A stretch of DNA of 64,000 nucleotides from Marsupella aquatica (Eukaryota > Marchantiophyta): contig OZ316891.1 in the NCBI GenBank assembly GCA_973895155.1, forward strand, positions 21,638,001-21,702,000, given 5' to 3'. The position numbers and the translations under genes are program-made. A model generated the notes under the pieces. The model was not told where the DNA came from. It worked only from the letters and a program-made list of their open reading frames with translations, and did not search any database. This document shows, piece after piece, positions 1 through 12,800 of this stretch; positions within the stretch are counted from its first letter, which is position 1, and every line of letters starts with the position of its first letter.

Positions 1-1080
1 AAATCTGGAATTTCAGATTTAACCTTAAAATGGATCAGCTTTTATAATTGTCTTCCCTTTACAATTAATTAAATCTGGATAGACTAAGCAATGACAATAT
101 TTGCAGACTGTGCAGCTGTCTTTACAAGAACTGGTAATGTGGGGTTCTACATGGCAAGCAGTGGGTCCAAGACATTGGTAATATGGAGGCATGGTATTTT
201 TGAGGCTGCATGGCAGCGTCTCTTCTGGAAGGAGGGCAAGAGTGCAAAGTTCAAGTTTGAAAATTTGCCCAATTTTACGGCACTGAAAAGAGTTTTGTCA
301 ATTATGGCAAAAATTAGCTAGTACAGTATTTGTCTCACTTGCCACTTTCCCACCTAACCACAGACTCTATTTTTCCAGAATCTGATGGTTCTCCTTAAAT
401 CTAGTGAGATCTAACAGTGAAAAATTAATCTAAGAAAGTTAGATAAGGAGATAAGGTCAATACCATTAGAATCTTCTACTTGACACCCACGTGGCATTCT
501 CAGCTTTGGCAGAAAAGGAAAACCCTTGACATATACTCTTAGGTACAAGAAGGCTGCAGGCCGGGTGCTAGGTAGGTTAACTCTGAAGTGCTTTAAGGGT
601 TAGAGGGAGGGTGCAGGGGTTAGAGGTACCCGGCCCCAACAAACCCTTTCAAAAGAAGGGACCTCATCAGTGGTTTGTTTCCCTTCACTCAGGCGCAGAT
701 TAAATTATAGACCAGGTTTCCAAACATTTCCAAACTTGTGCTCTTCATTCAAGGGAGTTGCATTTATTGAAGTGAATTCCAAAACTATAGTTGGTCTAGA
801 GTCTATCCTAGAACAAGAAGTGGCACTCTAGCTTGCTTTGATGAGAGAGTACAGGAAGTGCCCCCCTCCCCCACTTTCTTGCAAAGCAACCCTGAGTCTA
901 TATTGACTACAATGCCCAGAATTCATAATTATATGCAGGTAAGGCATTGGTCTAGGCTTCCCCAGTGGAACGCTTCAAGCCATGGTATTTTCTTGGATAC
1001 ATGCAGGCCACTCTTTGTTATTATTCTTGTTTTTTTTTTCATTCATAAAGGCCATGTGTGCTCCATTTGTTCTGTTTGTT
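1..1080. other. Intergenic, no gene seen
   Basis: AT-rich sequence without a convincing coding region. The longest open frames are under 80 codons, have no recognisable domain and no plausible splice partners. A poly-T run lies near 1029. I see no tRNA, no long repeat and no terminal inverted repeats here. Confidence 0.5.
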
Positions 1081-1291
1081 TGGTGGGCCAGATTTATTAG
1101 AGGCCACCATTTTTATGAAAGTTTTTCTTGAAATTGGATGCAACTTTACAGCAAAACGATGCTGAGATATGGTGGGTCGGGTTTATTGGAAACCATCCTT
1201 TTTTCTTAGATTTGTTTTTGAGATCATAAGCAACATAGTTGCCAATCGATGGTGAAATATGGCGGGCCAGACTTATCAGAGGCCATAATTT
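1081..1291. repeat. Degenerate 89/90-bp tandem repeat, about 2.4 copies
   Basis: The phrase TGGTGGGCCAGATTTATTAG recurs with changes at 1081, 1170 and 1260. Each copy is followed by a T-rich stretch and a GATGSTGARATA-like segment. The copies differ at many positions, so the array is old. A small ORF on the minus strand covers the array and is best read as a by-product of the repeat. Confidence 0.75.
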
Positions 1292-2703
1292 TACCAAGTA
1301 ACGGTGTATGCACATAGCGCAAGGAGAAGGGAGACCCTGAGGCTGCAGCCAAAGACCAAGTTTAAAGGCAATACAAACACTCAGTCAAGGAGTAAGAGAC
1401 CCGCAGGCCATAGCCAAAAGAGCCATCTTTAAAAAGTTTGTTCATCAGTATATATCACAGTGCCCAAGGGAAACAATGCCAAAATGGGAGATAGGGTCCC
1501 AATGGCGACGAAGCCCAATACCAAAGTTTAAATACAAGGAAAAAAACAAAGTACAATAAAAGGCAAGAAAAAGTGGTCCAAAGAAAAAGAGGTCCATAGA
1601 GGACAAAAACCAAACAATGAAAAAGAAAGCAAGTGCAAACCTAAAACATTGAAGAAGATAAATGGGAGAAAAGGAGAGGAAAAGGTCCCGAAAAGACCAA
1701 CAGGTCCAACAAGCCTAGGATTCCCCCACAACAACTATAGGGCAATAAAAGAAAAAACCAAGAAAACCAAAACACTTTACAAGAAAACTGAGAAGACTAA
1801 CACTCTATTGGGCAGAGCACTGAAAAGCTTGATAGAGCTTTGGAGTAAACCCAATAGGAGGGTCACAAAGTGCAATTTGTATAGAGACCCTAAAACAAAC
1901 TGTCTCGGCACTACTAAGGTGAGTGAATGCTGGGCCGCTGAAGTGCAATAAACACCCTTTGTCAAAAGAAAATAACTAGGACAAATACAGGGGAAACGCC
2001 TCCTAGGACAAACTTGTCCTAAGAGCATCTCCAGATGTACTACTGTAGGTTTTGGTTAGTGAGTAAATCAAACACCCTACTAATGATGTCCTTTTTAAGA
2101 TTGTTATAGGTAGCTATCATGTTCAAGAGGTGACTATGGAAATCTGTGAGAATCACACGTAAGTAAAAATAAGTATTTTGGAATGAAATTTGCCAAAATT
2201 GTAAAAGCAGGGAGGACAAGAATAGGATACATAATTACTATATAAGAATATTCTGCACACATATACCTTTTATAAAGAAAAAAAGAACACTAATGGTGAG
2301 AATAGATATTTTATATTAAATAGGGAAAACTTAAAGTATGCTAGGATTGCACAGCTATACCAAACTATAAACTCCTTTAATCCCTGGTGCTATAATGGCC
2401 AATTCAAACCCAGCCCTAATAGCCACTGGATAAATTGTCTCAACAATAGTGATCAGCACTCGGATCAGCAATTGAGGACCCTAGTTTGGAACCTTGAAAC
2501 CCAACAACAAACCCAATAGAAGGTCAGCTCTTGTATACTAGTGTCTTTGATATACATATCAAAACCCACTTCCTGAAATTCCATAGGCCATAGTGAATGG
2601 GTCGGACTTGACCTTTGGCATTTTGTTGAATAGGTTTGGTCAACAGTTACTTACAATACAACCAGTAGGGTAAGTGGTGAAAATGCTGTAAATAAAGGCA
2701 GAC
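1292..2703. other. Intergenic, purine-rich then AT-rich
   Basis: 1315-1450 contains loose repeats of a GGAGAAGGGAGACCC-type phrase and 1540-1800 is strongly A/G-rich, which creates lysine-rich spurious frames on the plus strand. 2030-2700 is AT-rich. No gene, RNA or element boundary can be supported. Confidence 0.45.
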
Positions 2704-2891
2704 GAAGGTTTGCCTTCCCAGGTAGAGTTTAACTAAAGGCCCAAGAGTTGCCTGTAAGGGCCCGAGTTTATTTTGGTACAGAGGCCCAAAGGGCAACCTG
2801 CCTGAGTTTTTTTTTGTGTAATGACTGGGTTAGCACCAGGCTCTCACTTAGGGTCGGTTCCCACCTGTAGTCCTGTGGAAGGCAAACCTTC
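2704..2891. mobile_element. 188-bp MITE-like element with 15-bp perfect TIRs
   Basis: GAAGGTTTGCCTTCC at 2704-2718 is the exact inverse of GGAAGGCAAACCTTC at 2877-2891. The interior is non-coding. The flanks do not show a clear target-site duplication, so superfamily assignment is not possible. It may instead be a simple inverted repeat. Confidence 0.5.
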
Positions 2892-3012
2892 TAGTCTAGG
2901 GTTCTTGAAGATGCAAATACCATCGCTAGTTGACCTGTTGTAAGTTTGTCTTGCTTAAATAAAAAGCAGACTACTCGAGGGTTCTTGAAGATGCAAATAA
3001 CATCCCTAGTTG
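2891..3012. repeat. Pair of ~42-bp direct repeats 80 bp apart
   Basis: A segment containing GGGTTCTTGAAGATGCAAAT and ending in CTAGTTGA occurs at about 2891-2932 and again at about 2971-3012, with a few substitutions. The first copy starts at the right end of the adjacent 188-bp inverted-repeat element. Confidence 0.65.
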
Positions 3013-6000
3013 AAAGCTGCTGTTATTTTATTACCTGGGCAGGAGACCTGAATAAATGGAGGATGGTATTGGTTGACTGGACCCCACATGAAAAATGTTA
3101 CTTGATAGTTAGGACCTTTGAGAGTGATTTTGATAGACCTCTAATTAATGTCAACTTAAAAACTCACTCATGGTCCTATCAAGTAACATTTTTAATTTTT
3201 AATTTTTAATTTTGTGGTCACATCAAGTGAATAAGCTAAAAAATTGGGATCTTTGTTGACTTTTTGAATAATTCCAATTGACTTTTTTGTTGGAAAAACT
3301 AAAAATAGAATAATAAACGGGAGCCCACCCTACATTACAGGAAGAGGTGATTGGAACGGAAAACATTGCGAGTAACGTGGAACAGGATAAGAAATCCGTC
3401 GCAAAGCCTATGGTTGGAGAGAGTGCCAACCTCCTTTGCGTGTCGAAAAGCATCATATGCTGGGCCAATCTTTGGTCTGACTGTCAATTTGTGCTCGAGT
3501 GCACGTAGAAGATAGAATGAATTACGACGATAATGGCACTGGACGCCATCATTGGTCTGCTTTCTCGAAAATTAAAGTTGCGAGCTGCAATGGCTGCTCG
3601 TTTTGACATGCGGTGGCCTGCGTCACGAGAGACTCATGGTAGTATTCAGTAGTATGTGGAATCGAATCCATTCTATGCATCCGGACATTTTTCAGACTCT
3701 TTGTGATTTATGTAGTGTTTGTGACTAAAAGCTTCGGAGAACTCCTGCAGCGGAATGTGGCTAGTTATGATCATGGCTTTCTGATCATCCTCGTTATCCA
3801 CGTTGGCTGCCCTCACCGGCACTTATCGTCCCCATCGTGGCACCAGCTCGAAAGTCTAAGTTTGGTGGAATACTAACACCGATCAAGGACTTTTGGTAGA
3901 TCGAGTGGACGTCATTTACTCCTTCAATGGATTTATCAGGAACAGACTCCTCAACAGAAGCGCCCATTATCAAGACTTCTGTCAAGCTTGTACCTCGTGG
4001 TGATGCTTAAAATCCCTGCGGGGAACATGAAATCCAACGAAATATCTGTCGAGGTAAAGGACAGGAAACCGAGCGGAACATTTTATCTACTACAGTCCGG
4101 CCAGGCTTGAAGACTTCACGAGTAAATTCTCGAAGTACTTCAATCTGACTAGACAGCAGACGAAATGAGTCATTCAGTACTCTGACTCTAATCTGAGGGG
4201 CCTTGCAACTATTCCTTCATCGCGGATACGATAAGCAGTCAAGCACTTGTGTCAATTAGTTCAATCTATAGGCATATTTGGTGCAGTACAGCGTTCCTCG
4301 ATCACAGTTGTTTAATCTTTCTTTTCCATAATGTGTTTGGATTCATTTGATAACTGACAGCCTCTTGACACGCGGCCTCCACCTCTACCTGTTTGCTTGT
4401 CGATAATACTGTCCTGGCGCTTGTAGTGGTCAGGCTTCTTGGATTGCATACCGTCGGTAATGTTTCAAGCCCTTGCAGGCTTCCAAGTACAACGTCAATT
4501 CCAAGAAAAAGCCCAAAATTCCGGGAAACACAATAGTCTTGCCACCTTGAATGGCGCCCAGAAAGGCAGGAGTAATACGTTTCTACTTTTGTGTACCTGC
4601 TCTCCTTCACGACATCGCGCTGTTAGAATCGGCAGCGCAGTCGAGATCTTAGTTCTAGCATCGAAACTCGTGTGGGACAACGATTGCTTTAGCGTTTAGA
4701 GATCAAATTTCCGGTTGTGACATCCTCACTTTATCAGTATCCAAGCAGGCGCGTTCTGTACACCTCTATCCAAGGCAGGAGTAGGACAGAGCTGAACGAT
4801 ACCTGCAGTATTTCTCTCGCGACGACTGCGCAGCTTGTTTCAAACCACTCACTCTCTCAGATCAGATGAAAAATGGTGTCCGATAGGTTTCGAGCTGGTC
4901 CTTTCAATTTGGAAGTTACCAGCGAAGCAGAGCTGTAAATTTCCAGTGGGCTGGGCGGATTAGAGGACTTCGTAGCAAATTGAGCTACGACAATGTTGTT
5001 CACATCACGGTATGGACAAGTGCACTTTTGCGGCCGTCGAGATATTGGGAACTATTCCGGAAATTTGAGAAATTTGTCTAAGTATGCAAAACCAACTGCA
5101 TTCGTCGGAGTTTGAGAGTTCATGACTTAATCGGCCCTACATCTTTCGTAGCTGAAGAGGGTCCAGCTCATTTCAATGTCACTGAAGAAGCTCACGCACA
5201 ACCATGCCAGAACCTCAAGATCCGGATTAGCGTAGGAGCAGCAGGAATTCAGGGGGGGTTGTCACAGTAGATATGATGAAAGAGATGGGCCTCTTTACTT
5301 TGAACAACATTATTTCCGTAACAGTTTCTTGTGATTCCCCCCAATGCAGGTCTTTTGACAGCAGCCAGGCTTCTTACTAGAGTAGGGTCTTCACGTTGTG
5401 CCTCCATTTCTAAGAAAATCCATCCTGCAAATGTGAGTGAGTCCTCACACACCCCCACTGGTGACTAGATTCTCTAGCTGCAGCTTTACGTGAGAATTTG
5501 CCTTTCTTGGAAAGGTGCTCTTAATGAAATCTTCGAATTTGAGCTTGACCTTACCACAACGCGTCTAGCACGCAGGCAAGGGCACATTTGACGGCATTCC
5601 CACGATCAGAACAAGATTGACTGCAGGGGAGTACGTGTGTCACCCAGGAAAGATTTCCAGCACAGAAAATGCATAAAAGTGAGTAGCAAGTGCTAAAACA
5701 GTCCGACCCTGGACACATGTGTCTGATCATTCTTCGTCAATGACGAGATGATCTCAAAGCGCATTCCTAAACGAGTTCAGAGCGCGTTTTCATCCTGGCT
5801 CCTAAACTTATTGTAAAATGTGAAGCAACATTTTTCTCCTCCCAATGATTAGGTAGGCTGTTTTGTCTTAGTGCGTCGATCTCAATGATTGAGCTTGACG
5901 GTAGTTTGACCGGGTCTTCTTCTTCGTGAATGTCACACCAGGAGCGTTGACGGAGAATGGATCCAGTTGTGCTTGGATTGAGTGTCCATATGGCTGACCA

Positions 6001-9000
6001 GGTGCTGTTGTCTGAATGCCTGTCATGGTCAATGAAACCTACGTCATCGTCGATGAAATCTTTCTTGAAACGTGTGGGCAAGGTAAGGTTTCTTGATGGA
6101 TGATTTCAACGACAAGGTGTCGGTCCTAGTTCTTGAGATTGATTCAACTGTCACCTCTGAGATTTGTTTAAATGGGATAACCCAGTTTTCCAACCAGAGA
6201 CTCTCCCTAAAGAAGGAAATAAATAAAAAAACCGAGCCCCAATACTGTCCAGAAATATGCAGTCCTCGTCGTTTTCAGCTCCAGCAGTTCCCCATAAACT
6301 CTTCTATTCGTTTAAACTACTAGCTGATGGATAGACTACATGGAGAACTTGATGACCATGGCACTGACATTGATTTTCTTTCGTGACAGAAATCCTCAAC
6401 CGACACATTCAAACTCTTTTTCACAAAACTTGGTGAGTGATCGATTGTAATTTGAGTCTTCGTTATCGACATATACTACAGAACCTTCTCTGCGGTTTCT
6501 TTTCTATCTGGCCAGATCTACGTGCTCTGATTAGCCGACAAGAAGCTGATTGAAAGGTTCTGTCGTCAAGTCAACTACCTTGATCGAAATTAGTAAGGTG
6601 GTCTGCACTAAGGTCAATTGTTGCAACTCGAATGAGGCCGTTCAGTTATCTGTGACGACCTAAAACAGAGAGCTTGCAGAGTCGTGTTATTGTACTATTG
6701 TGATGCAAGACGAGATTTTCAGCATTGGATGCTGCGCTTTTGAACTGTAGCTAACAATAGAAACATGAAGAACTACAAATTCTCCTTCTCGGAATCTACC
6801 CTTCCTCGGAATCTAATTTCCTCGGGTTCGCTCCACTTCTGTCGAAGTACGGCCGTAACTCGAATATGTCCATCAATCCCAACAAAACGAGACAGAAATT
6901 CTCTCTACCATCGAAGTGGTTTGTCTAGTCTACATAGAAGGAAGAACACTTAGAGTAACATAAAAGAACTTTTGGATTTCTCAAACCCATTACATAGAAG
7001 GAACAACACTAACTGATATAATAGATCTATTGGATTTCTCGTGAAATGAATACCGTGTCGACAGCGTTCACGTGCTTTTCTTTGCTTTTGATGTGCACTT
7101 ACCAGAAGGTTCTAGTCGTCCCGGAAGTACTGGAAGCATTTCACAATCCAGTTTAAGGTCGAGATTTAAGCAAATGTTTCCGTACAGTACGTCCACGAGG
7201 CCCACTGGGAATGGGAATAAACTGATTACTTTCGAAGAGATCTCGGGGACTGAATCTAAAAGTTTACCTGTACTTCTTCATGACTGTGTCCCCTCAGTCT
7301 TACGGTCTCACAAATGACTGTTGGGCTACAAAAGATACTTGGAGGAAGTACGACCAACACCATGATATCCTGGCACCAATTTGGATTGATTGCAGCAAGT
7401 ACAAGCTGAGAGGGATTCTGGACAAGCGCTTCCTCTCTGCTAATGTAGTTGCCCATGCAGCCGAATTGACCTAAATTCCAGAATTACGGATTCAATGGTT
7501 GAAAACGCAGATCCATCCACAGACCATCTCATGGATTGAAACTGAAAGTAGAAAACTGAAACAAATTTGTCGCACTATTGATGTATGAATTCAAATGTAG
7601 AATTAAACAAAATGGCTAGAGCACAAACAATCTATCGCTCAAACGAATGATGACTCGTCCTACAGAATGAAAAACTCAAACACACAAATTATGCGTCACT
7701 GAATCGATCCTTGAGCTCAAATGAAGATCGGGAATTGCACTCAGTTACACGAAAAATCTACTTCCGGTTCCTGCCATGGAATTTTCGACTTGAGTCACTC
7801 ACCCGGGAGTTACAAAATGGTTGTTGCCAACAAGCTGGCGTTAGCCAATGAGAATGGAGGTTACAGATCAACTACCAACACATCCAGATTCTATCTCTGG
7901 ATGTTTACATCGGCCAAAATCTAAAAATTATGCTTGTTTTGTTCTTGTCTCCGAATCTTCGTAGCATTAGGTTGGCTCGGACCTCTCTACTGGGCAGCTG
8001 ACGAACGGTAGTCCGATTGATCATGTTGACATATTCTGTAGAAGATGTTGCTCTGTATGCGGACGGGTTTCTTCCTGAAACAGCTGCCGCTTCTTCAGAT
8101 AATATGTACAGAATTGTACATGGCTTGGTTCCATAAAGGCCGTCTTGCTCAAAGAATGTATGATCCAGGGACGAGTCATCGTCACTAGGAAGCAGCTTGA
8201 CCAGAGAAAATCACGGAGAACTGAACTAAAGATGTATCATCTGCCCCCTGCGGTTACTGCCTGACTGACTCCTCGGTCAAGGACTACGTACACGTACTGG
8301 GACTGTGGGAAAGATTACCGATCGATTATCACATAAGTTACTTTTGGATTTGAATCTCGTGCAGTGATCAATCCGATAGATGCACAAATTTTGGCTTGTA
8401 GACAGATCACGCCACACCAGTTGACTTTGAAATTCTGTGGATGAAACATTGGTCTGCACTCTGCTACCACAAATGGTGATACAATCGTTTCCCAATGACC
8501 CGTAGTCTCAAAATCTTCTCCTCGTCGGCTTGCTCAAATGTGGTTAGTATACCACCTAGAGAATATCAATGATAATCTGCTGTAGATGTCGTTGCCGCGA
8601 AATTTCCGCTTGAAGATTCATTTGAATCGGAAGCTAAAAAGTTCGGGAGGCCCGCAGGACCAGCGAGCGCCGCGCCCAATGTGACGAATAATCGAGATCA
8701 CAGGAGACTTGGCTGAAATCGAAGAATCCTTTCTGCTTCTCAGAAGTTCGTCTCACAGTTAGTTCGGGTGAAATAAGCAGATAGTCAACTGCTAATCGGG
8801 GCTATGCCTGACAGTGTGTGCTGCTCAACTGAAGGAGAGGCGACCAGACCATACTGCATGCCAAACGCGATCTGGTAGGGATTTTCCCCTGTCCCGCTGT
8901 TGTATGCAGCTAGCCTTACATCAATGCCTTACTAAGGCGTCGAAAGCCTCCAGTAAGAGCGCTCTCTCATCTATAGAACCGCTTCGAATTGATTATAGAA

Positions 9001-9050
9001 ATTGTGTAGGGGAGCCAAGGACCGATCCGTTGGTTGACCTGAACCAGTAG
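3013..9050. other. Six-kilobase stretch without a supportable gene
   Basis: Base composition is more balanced than in the first 3 kb, but no ORF shows a known domain or joins others through credible splice sites. Small frames at 3794-3985, 5249-5458 and 5767-6081 (minus) and 7072-7317 (plus) look mildly protein-like in composition and could be exons of an unknown or decayed gene. A short repeated phrase (ACATAGAAGGAA) occurs near 6925 and 6992. It could hold an unrecognised long intron, a non-coding RNA or an old decayed element. Confidence 0.35.
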
Positions 9051-9222
9051 TCCAGACACAAGTCCTCCACATGTCTGGTAAAATCGTGTCAAAATGAACA
9101 TTTATCGCGCAAAGTCCGCCGGTGACCGCAAGCGCGCCGAGATAGACATGAATGGATGTTTATATCAAACAGAGAAGCGATCCACTTTCGCAGCGACTGG
9201 TTAGTGGCATCGGAGCTCGAGT

Positions 9223-11398
9223 CTAGAGATGCAGGGAGGTGTCGAGGAGGTCCTGCTGTCTCAAGTAGTTGTCATTGGAGCATTCTCTACCGCTGTTGTT
9301 GTACCATTTCACATCTGACTGCTTAGAACGGCACGTTGGAGATGATTCAAATGACAAATCGATCTCCCATGATCCATCTGCGGAGTAGTTTTCTGCATTT
9401 GGTGGGACAACTGGCGTGTTCAAGCTCAAACTTTTTCCCCATGCCCCCTGCTGCTTCGACTTGGGCGAAGAAAACTTAGCTGCGAGGTTGAAAGGGAACC
9501 TGGCCACGACCTGCTGAATGGAAGACGCCAATTTGGTCTCTACCCCCACATTGTGCATCTCAGCTGCAGCAGCAGCCTTTTTCGCCTTCAGAATTTCCAT
9601 TCGCTCGGCTGCCAGCAGCATTTCCAAGGAGACTTCTTCAGTAGTCGTGCTTCCAGATCCAGCTGCGAGAAGCGTTTCCAGAGAAACTTCAGTATTCGTC
9701 GTCCTGCTTCCAGACGCAGCTGCGCTTCCCATAGCTGCTGGTCTATCTCTGAGACTCATATTCTTGAATGCAGTCAATGTGCTGTGTGGCGGCCGGCCCA
9801 CGGTTGGCGGCTGTAGCATATAATGGAGCAAGGCGTTAGCCGCTTCATCACCTTGAGGTGACATGCTTTCAGAAACGTCCGGGCTTTCACGAGCAGACCA
9901 GCTGGACTCGGATTGCGAGCGCAGTGGACTCATATAAGGTCCCGTCAACTCGGACTGTGAGTGCAGTGGACTCCTATAAGTCCCCATCGACTCCTGAGAG
10001 TTTAATGGACTCCTGTGGATCCCCACCGCATCCTGTGAACTCAACAAGTCTTCCCCAGACATTCCGGAATTGGCTGTCTTCAACCGACAAGAGTTCGACA
10101 TCATCTCTTGCTGTAACGCAAGCAGTGCTGCCGTTCCTTCGTCAAAATAGTATGACTCTTCAAATCCCACGCGCGGGCTGGATGGAGTGGACGAAGCTGG
10201 AGTGTTATGAGCGGAGGAGTGTCCACTGCGGAAGTTATGGTTGGGGTAAACTTGAATTTGTTGACCCTGGATGGATTCCCTGTACTTCTTCAATTGAGCG
10301 AACTTGTTCTGAAGGAGAACGATGGTTGAAGCCTCGGCGGGTCGGTCCTCGACCCGGGCGAATGTCTGATTGCTGGATAACGGCGACGACCTCATACACG
10401 GCTTCCGCACTGTGTTGTGATCCTCTTGCTGCTGCTGTTGCTCACTTCTACAGTGATGTATGTCTTTCAGCTTCTCCAGCACTTCCGCAAACTTCTTTTG
10501 ATCCACTCCTGCCAATTCCGCGCATTTCAGTTGTTGCAACGTTAGATAGCGGTCTACGTCTGATATAGCTGTCTACGTCTGATATAGCTCAAGCCTTCTT
10601 CCAAAACTACCGTTCTAAGTTCATTAAATTCAGTCTAAGCTGTCATTTGCCTTTCAGATTACTAGAGCAGGCCATTTGATCAATCCTAGAACCAGCACGC
10701 AAGAATGCTAAAAGGCAACTGGTGGAAAAGACTTACGACTCTTAATTGGCATTAAATGATACTAACTTTCAGCATTTAAAAAGAGTTCACGAAAAATTAC
10801 ACATCGTGTATACTTTGAATGGTTAACAGGATAAATGCATTAAAGCGGATGTGACCACCGAACTTACGAGTTGCCTTCATCAGTAGGAGCTGGGCCTGCA
10901 GTGTTTCCATGTGGTGACTGCGATGCACCGGCTTAGCGCATTTGATACCATTGAACGACTGACTCCGAGCGACACTCGGTTTCTGGATTCTGCCGTTGAT
11001 CAAGGATTGGCTTCGAACATAAGATGACCGCCTCCCTGGACTGCCATTGAACGCCAACGGAGTGGTTGGACTGGCGGTGGGACTGCAATCTTCAAATTCT
11101 CCAGATGTGTCCTGATCCACGCCTGCTACATTCACAATTAGGCGAGCAGAGTCAAGAAATCACCTTTAGAAAATCTCATACGCTCGCTAATACTTACTAG
11201 GCGAGGTCCACGACGCTATGGACACGCACGGCATTTGCGACTCGAAGGGACAACGACCGACGGAAATTAAGACTCGAACAAACAAACGAGGTACGGGAAG
11301 TGATGGTAACAGGCAACAAATAACGAGCAACAGAGCATAGACTGTTCACCTCGAGACGCATCCTTTCGATCCCGATCTGGATTCTTGCAGTTAGCCAT
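9223..11398 (-). CDS. Three-exon gene, 546-residue Ser-rich protein of unknown function
   Basis: I do not recognise the family. Exons on the minus strand are 11398-11350, 11122-10868 and 10559-9223 (1,641 nt, 547 codons with stop). Junctions are GT-AG, with GTGAAC and GTAAGT donors, and both introns are phase 1. The ATG at 11398 is preceded in frame by a TGA, which fixes the start. The first 100 residues are rich in Ser, Pro and basic residues (GSPGRRSSYVRSQSL). A helical Leu/Gln-rich segment spans the second junction, followed by a five-Gln run near residue 142. Then come three SPLxSQ-type repeats near 283-333 and two EVSLExLLAA repeats near 385-415. The C-terminal half also has a basic patch with SPKSKQQ. 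No catalytic motif, signal peptide or membrane segment is visible. The composition suggests a disordered nuclear or regulatory protein, but that is inference. Confidence 0.7.
10552..10589. repeat. Exact 19-bp tandem duplication at the last splice acceptor
   Basis: GTCTACGTCTGATATAGCT is present at 10552-10570 and 10571-10589. Read on the minus strand it duplicates candidate acceptors of the Ser-rich gene. Acceptors at 10559 and at 10568 both keep the reading frame (adding or removing three residues), whereas the outermost copy at 10578 would break it. Confidence 0.85.
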
Positions 11399-12331
11399 GT
11401 GACACAACGAACTCCTTCACACCAGCCAGTCTGAATCCAATCAAGAGAGAAAACGATGGCTGAGCTCGTTTCAGACTATCCGTTGCACTTGGCGCTTGAC
11501 ACCGCACACACGAAGAGTGACTCAGGAAACACAGCAATCCCTCATAGGAAATATTCCCGGGTGAAGTGAAGGCTCTCCCTAACAAAAGTGTTGTCCGTCC
11601 GTCCTCACGGCCCTGTCCGCATGGAGAAATCGCACGGGACGGGGAAGAAACCGGGCGAGGTCCTCAAATTTTTTCAGTTGCTAATTAGTCCATGACCACC
11701 GGGAGTCCCGATTGCCGCACAAACGTTCGAGTGATCTGCAGTCGCCATCATTGCAGAAATTTTAGTACGCCAAATTGACAGACCAACGTGCTCGGAAAGC
11801 CCGTCCGTGGACAGACAGAGTGTTAGTAACGCTAAGATTTCTGTGCTACTGAGCTTTGCCAAAATGCTCAGTAGGGGCGAACAAATCCCAGACACAGTGC
11901 GAGACGAGCTAAAATTTCTTTGAGCGACTGGGGAAAATGCTTCGACCTACCTTTGCTGCGAACGGCTTGAGCGAGACAGAGTGCAATTTAATCGACCTAA
12001 GACGGTTGCTGCGCTGAGCTTTCACAAAGATCGTCGACACGCTACTGTCGTCGCGAACGAATTAACGAATCAAAGAGCCACTCTCGAGGACAAATTCTTC
12101 GACGTGCTTCTGTCTTTGCGAGAAAATTGACGAATCAATGAGCGCTCCCGACGACGGAGTGAGAGAAGAAGAGAGCTCACGACGAGAGGCACCGCTCCTG
12201 CACCAACACCGCAGTGAGCGAGAGGTAACGCGACTACTGCTCCCGCCGGCCTCCGGAGGCTTCTTTTGGCCTCTCTTTTGTGGCCGGACCTCTCGTGCTC
12301 GGCCTCTCGGGCCTGCCCGCCGGCCTCCGCT
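11399..12331 (-). promoter_or_regulatory. Probable 5' region of the Ser-rich gene, with GC-rich island
   Basis: This lies directly upstream of the ATG at 11398. 12130-12330 is markedly GC-rich with GGCCTC, GCCGG and CCGGAC blocks, unlike the AT-rich surroundings, and generates long spurious frames on both strands. This fits a CpG-rich promoter or 5' UTR, but no clear TATA box or initiator could be fixed. A second gene reading away to the right was looked for and not found. Confidence 0.3.
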
Positions 12332-12800
12332 CCGATGGTCCACTGTTTCTCCGGACAAAGAACCCTGAACTCTGGATAGGCCACATTATTTGAAGCAGAG
12401 CTCCGCTTTAGCCCGAATGGACCGTTCTCAAACGTTGTGTGGAATTGAGATTGTTTATTTATTCGTAAAGGCGATCCGATGGTTTACTGTTTCTCTGGAC
12501 AAAGAACCCGGGGTAGGCCATAACATCTGACGTGGACCGGTTTAGCCTGGATGGACCTTTCTCAAACGTTGTGTGGGATTGAGATTTCAATGTCTAAAGC
12601 TGCTGTGTCTACAGTGGCATGTTCTAAATTTGTGGTTCATTTCAGCATCAGCTTTGTTTTTTGCTGTACTAGACCCAAAATCTTGGGACCCTGGATAGAC
12701 CTTCACATTTGATGAAAAGCTTGGGTGTACCACTTCAACCATGCTGGACCGTTGTCAAATGTTGTCTTGAACTGAACTGAACCGAGATAGTTTGTTTATT
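12332..12800. repeat. Degenerate ~140-bp tandem repeat, two clear copies and one faint
   Basis: A unit starting CCGATGGTYYACTGTTTCTC and running through GACAAAGAACCC to CTCAAACGTTGTGTGG plus AATTGAGATT occurs at 12332-12451 and 12476-12588. A third, diverged version with GGACCGTTGTCAAATGTTGT is visible at about 12660-12800. The array abuts the GC-rich island. Confidence 0.7.

Noticed and set aside
3794-6081. Minus-strand ORFs 3794-3985, 5249-5458 and 5767-6081 as exons of one gene
   Set aside because: Composition is mildly protein-like, but no phase-consistent donors and acceptors linked them and no domain was recognised.
9518-10568. Long plus-strand ORFs (101, 87 and 236 codons) opposite the Ser-rich gene
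   Set aside because: They are antisense shadows of the third exon, whose Ser/Gln/Ala-rich codons leave other frames open. The minus-strand gene has splice sites and a guarded start.
12062-12384. Three overlapping ~100-codon ORFs on both strands
   Set aside because: They come from the GC-rich island, where stops are rare. Arg/Gly-rich composition in all frames and no domain.
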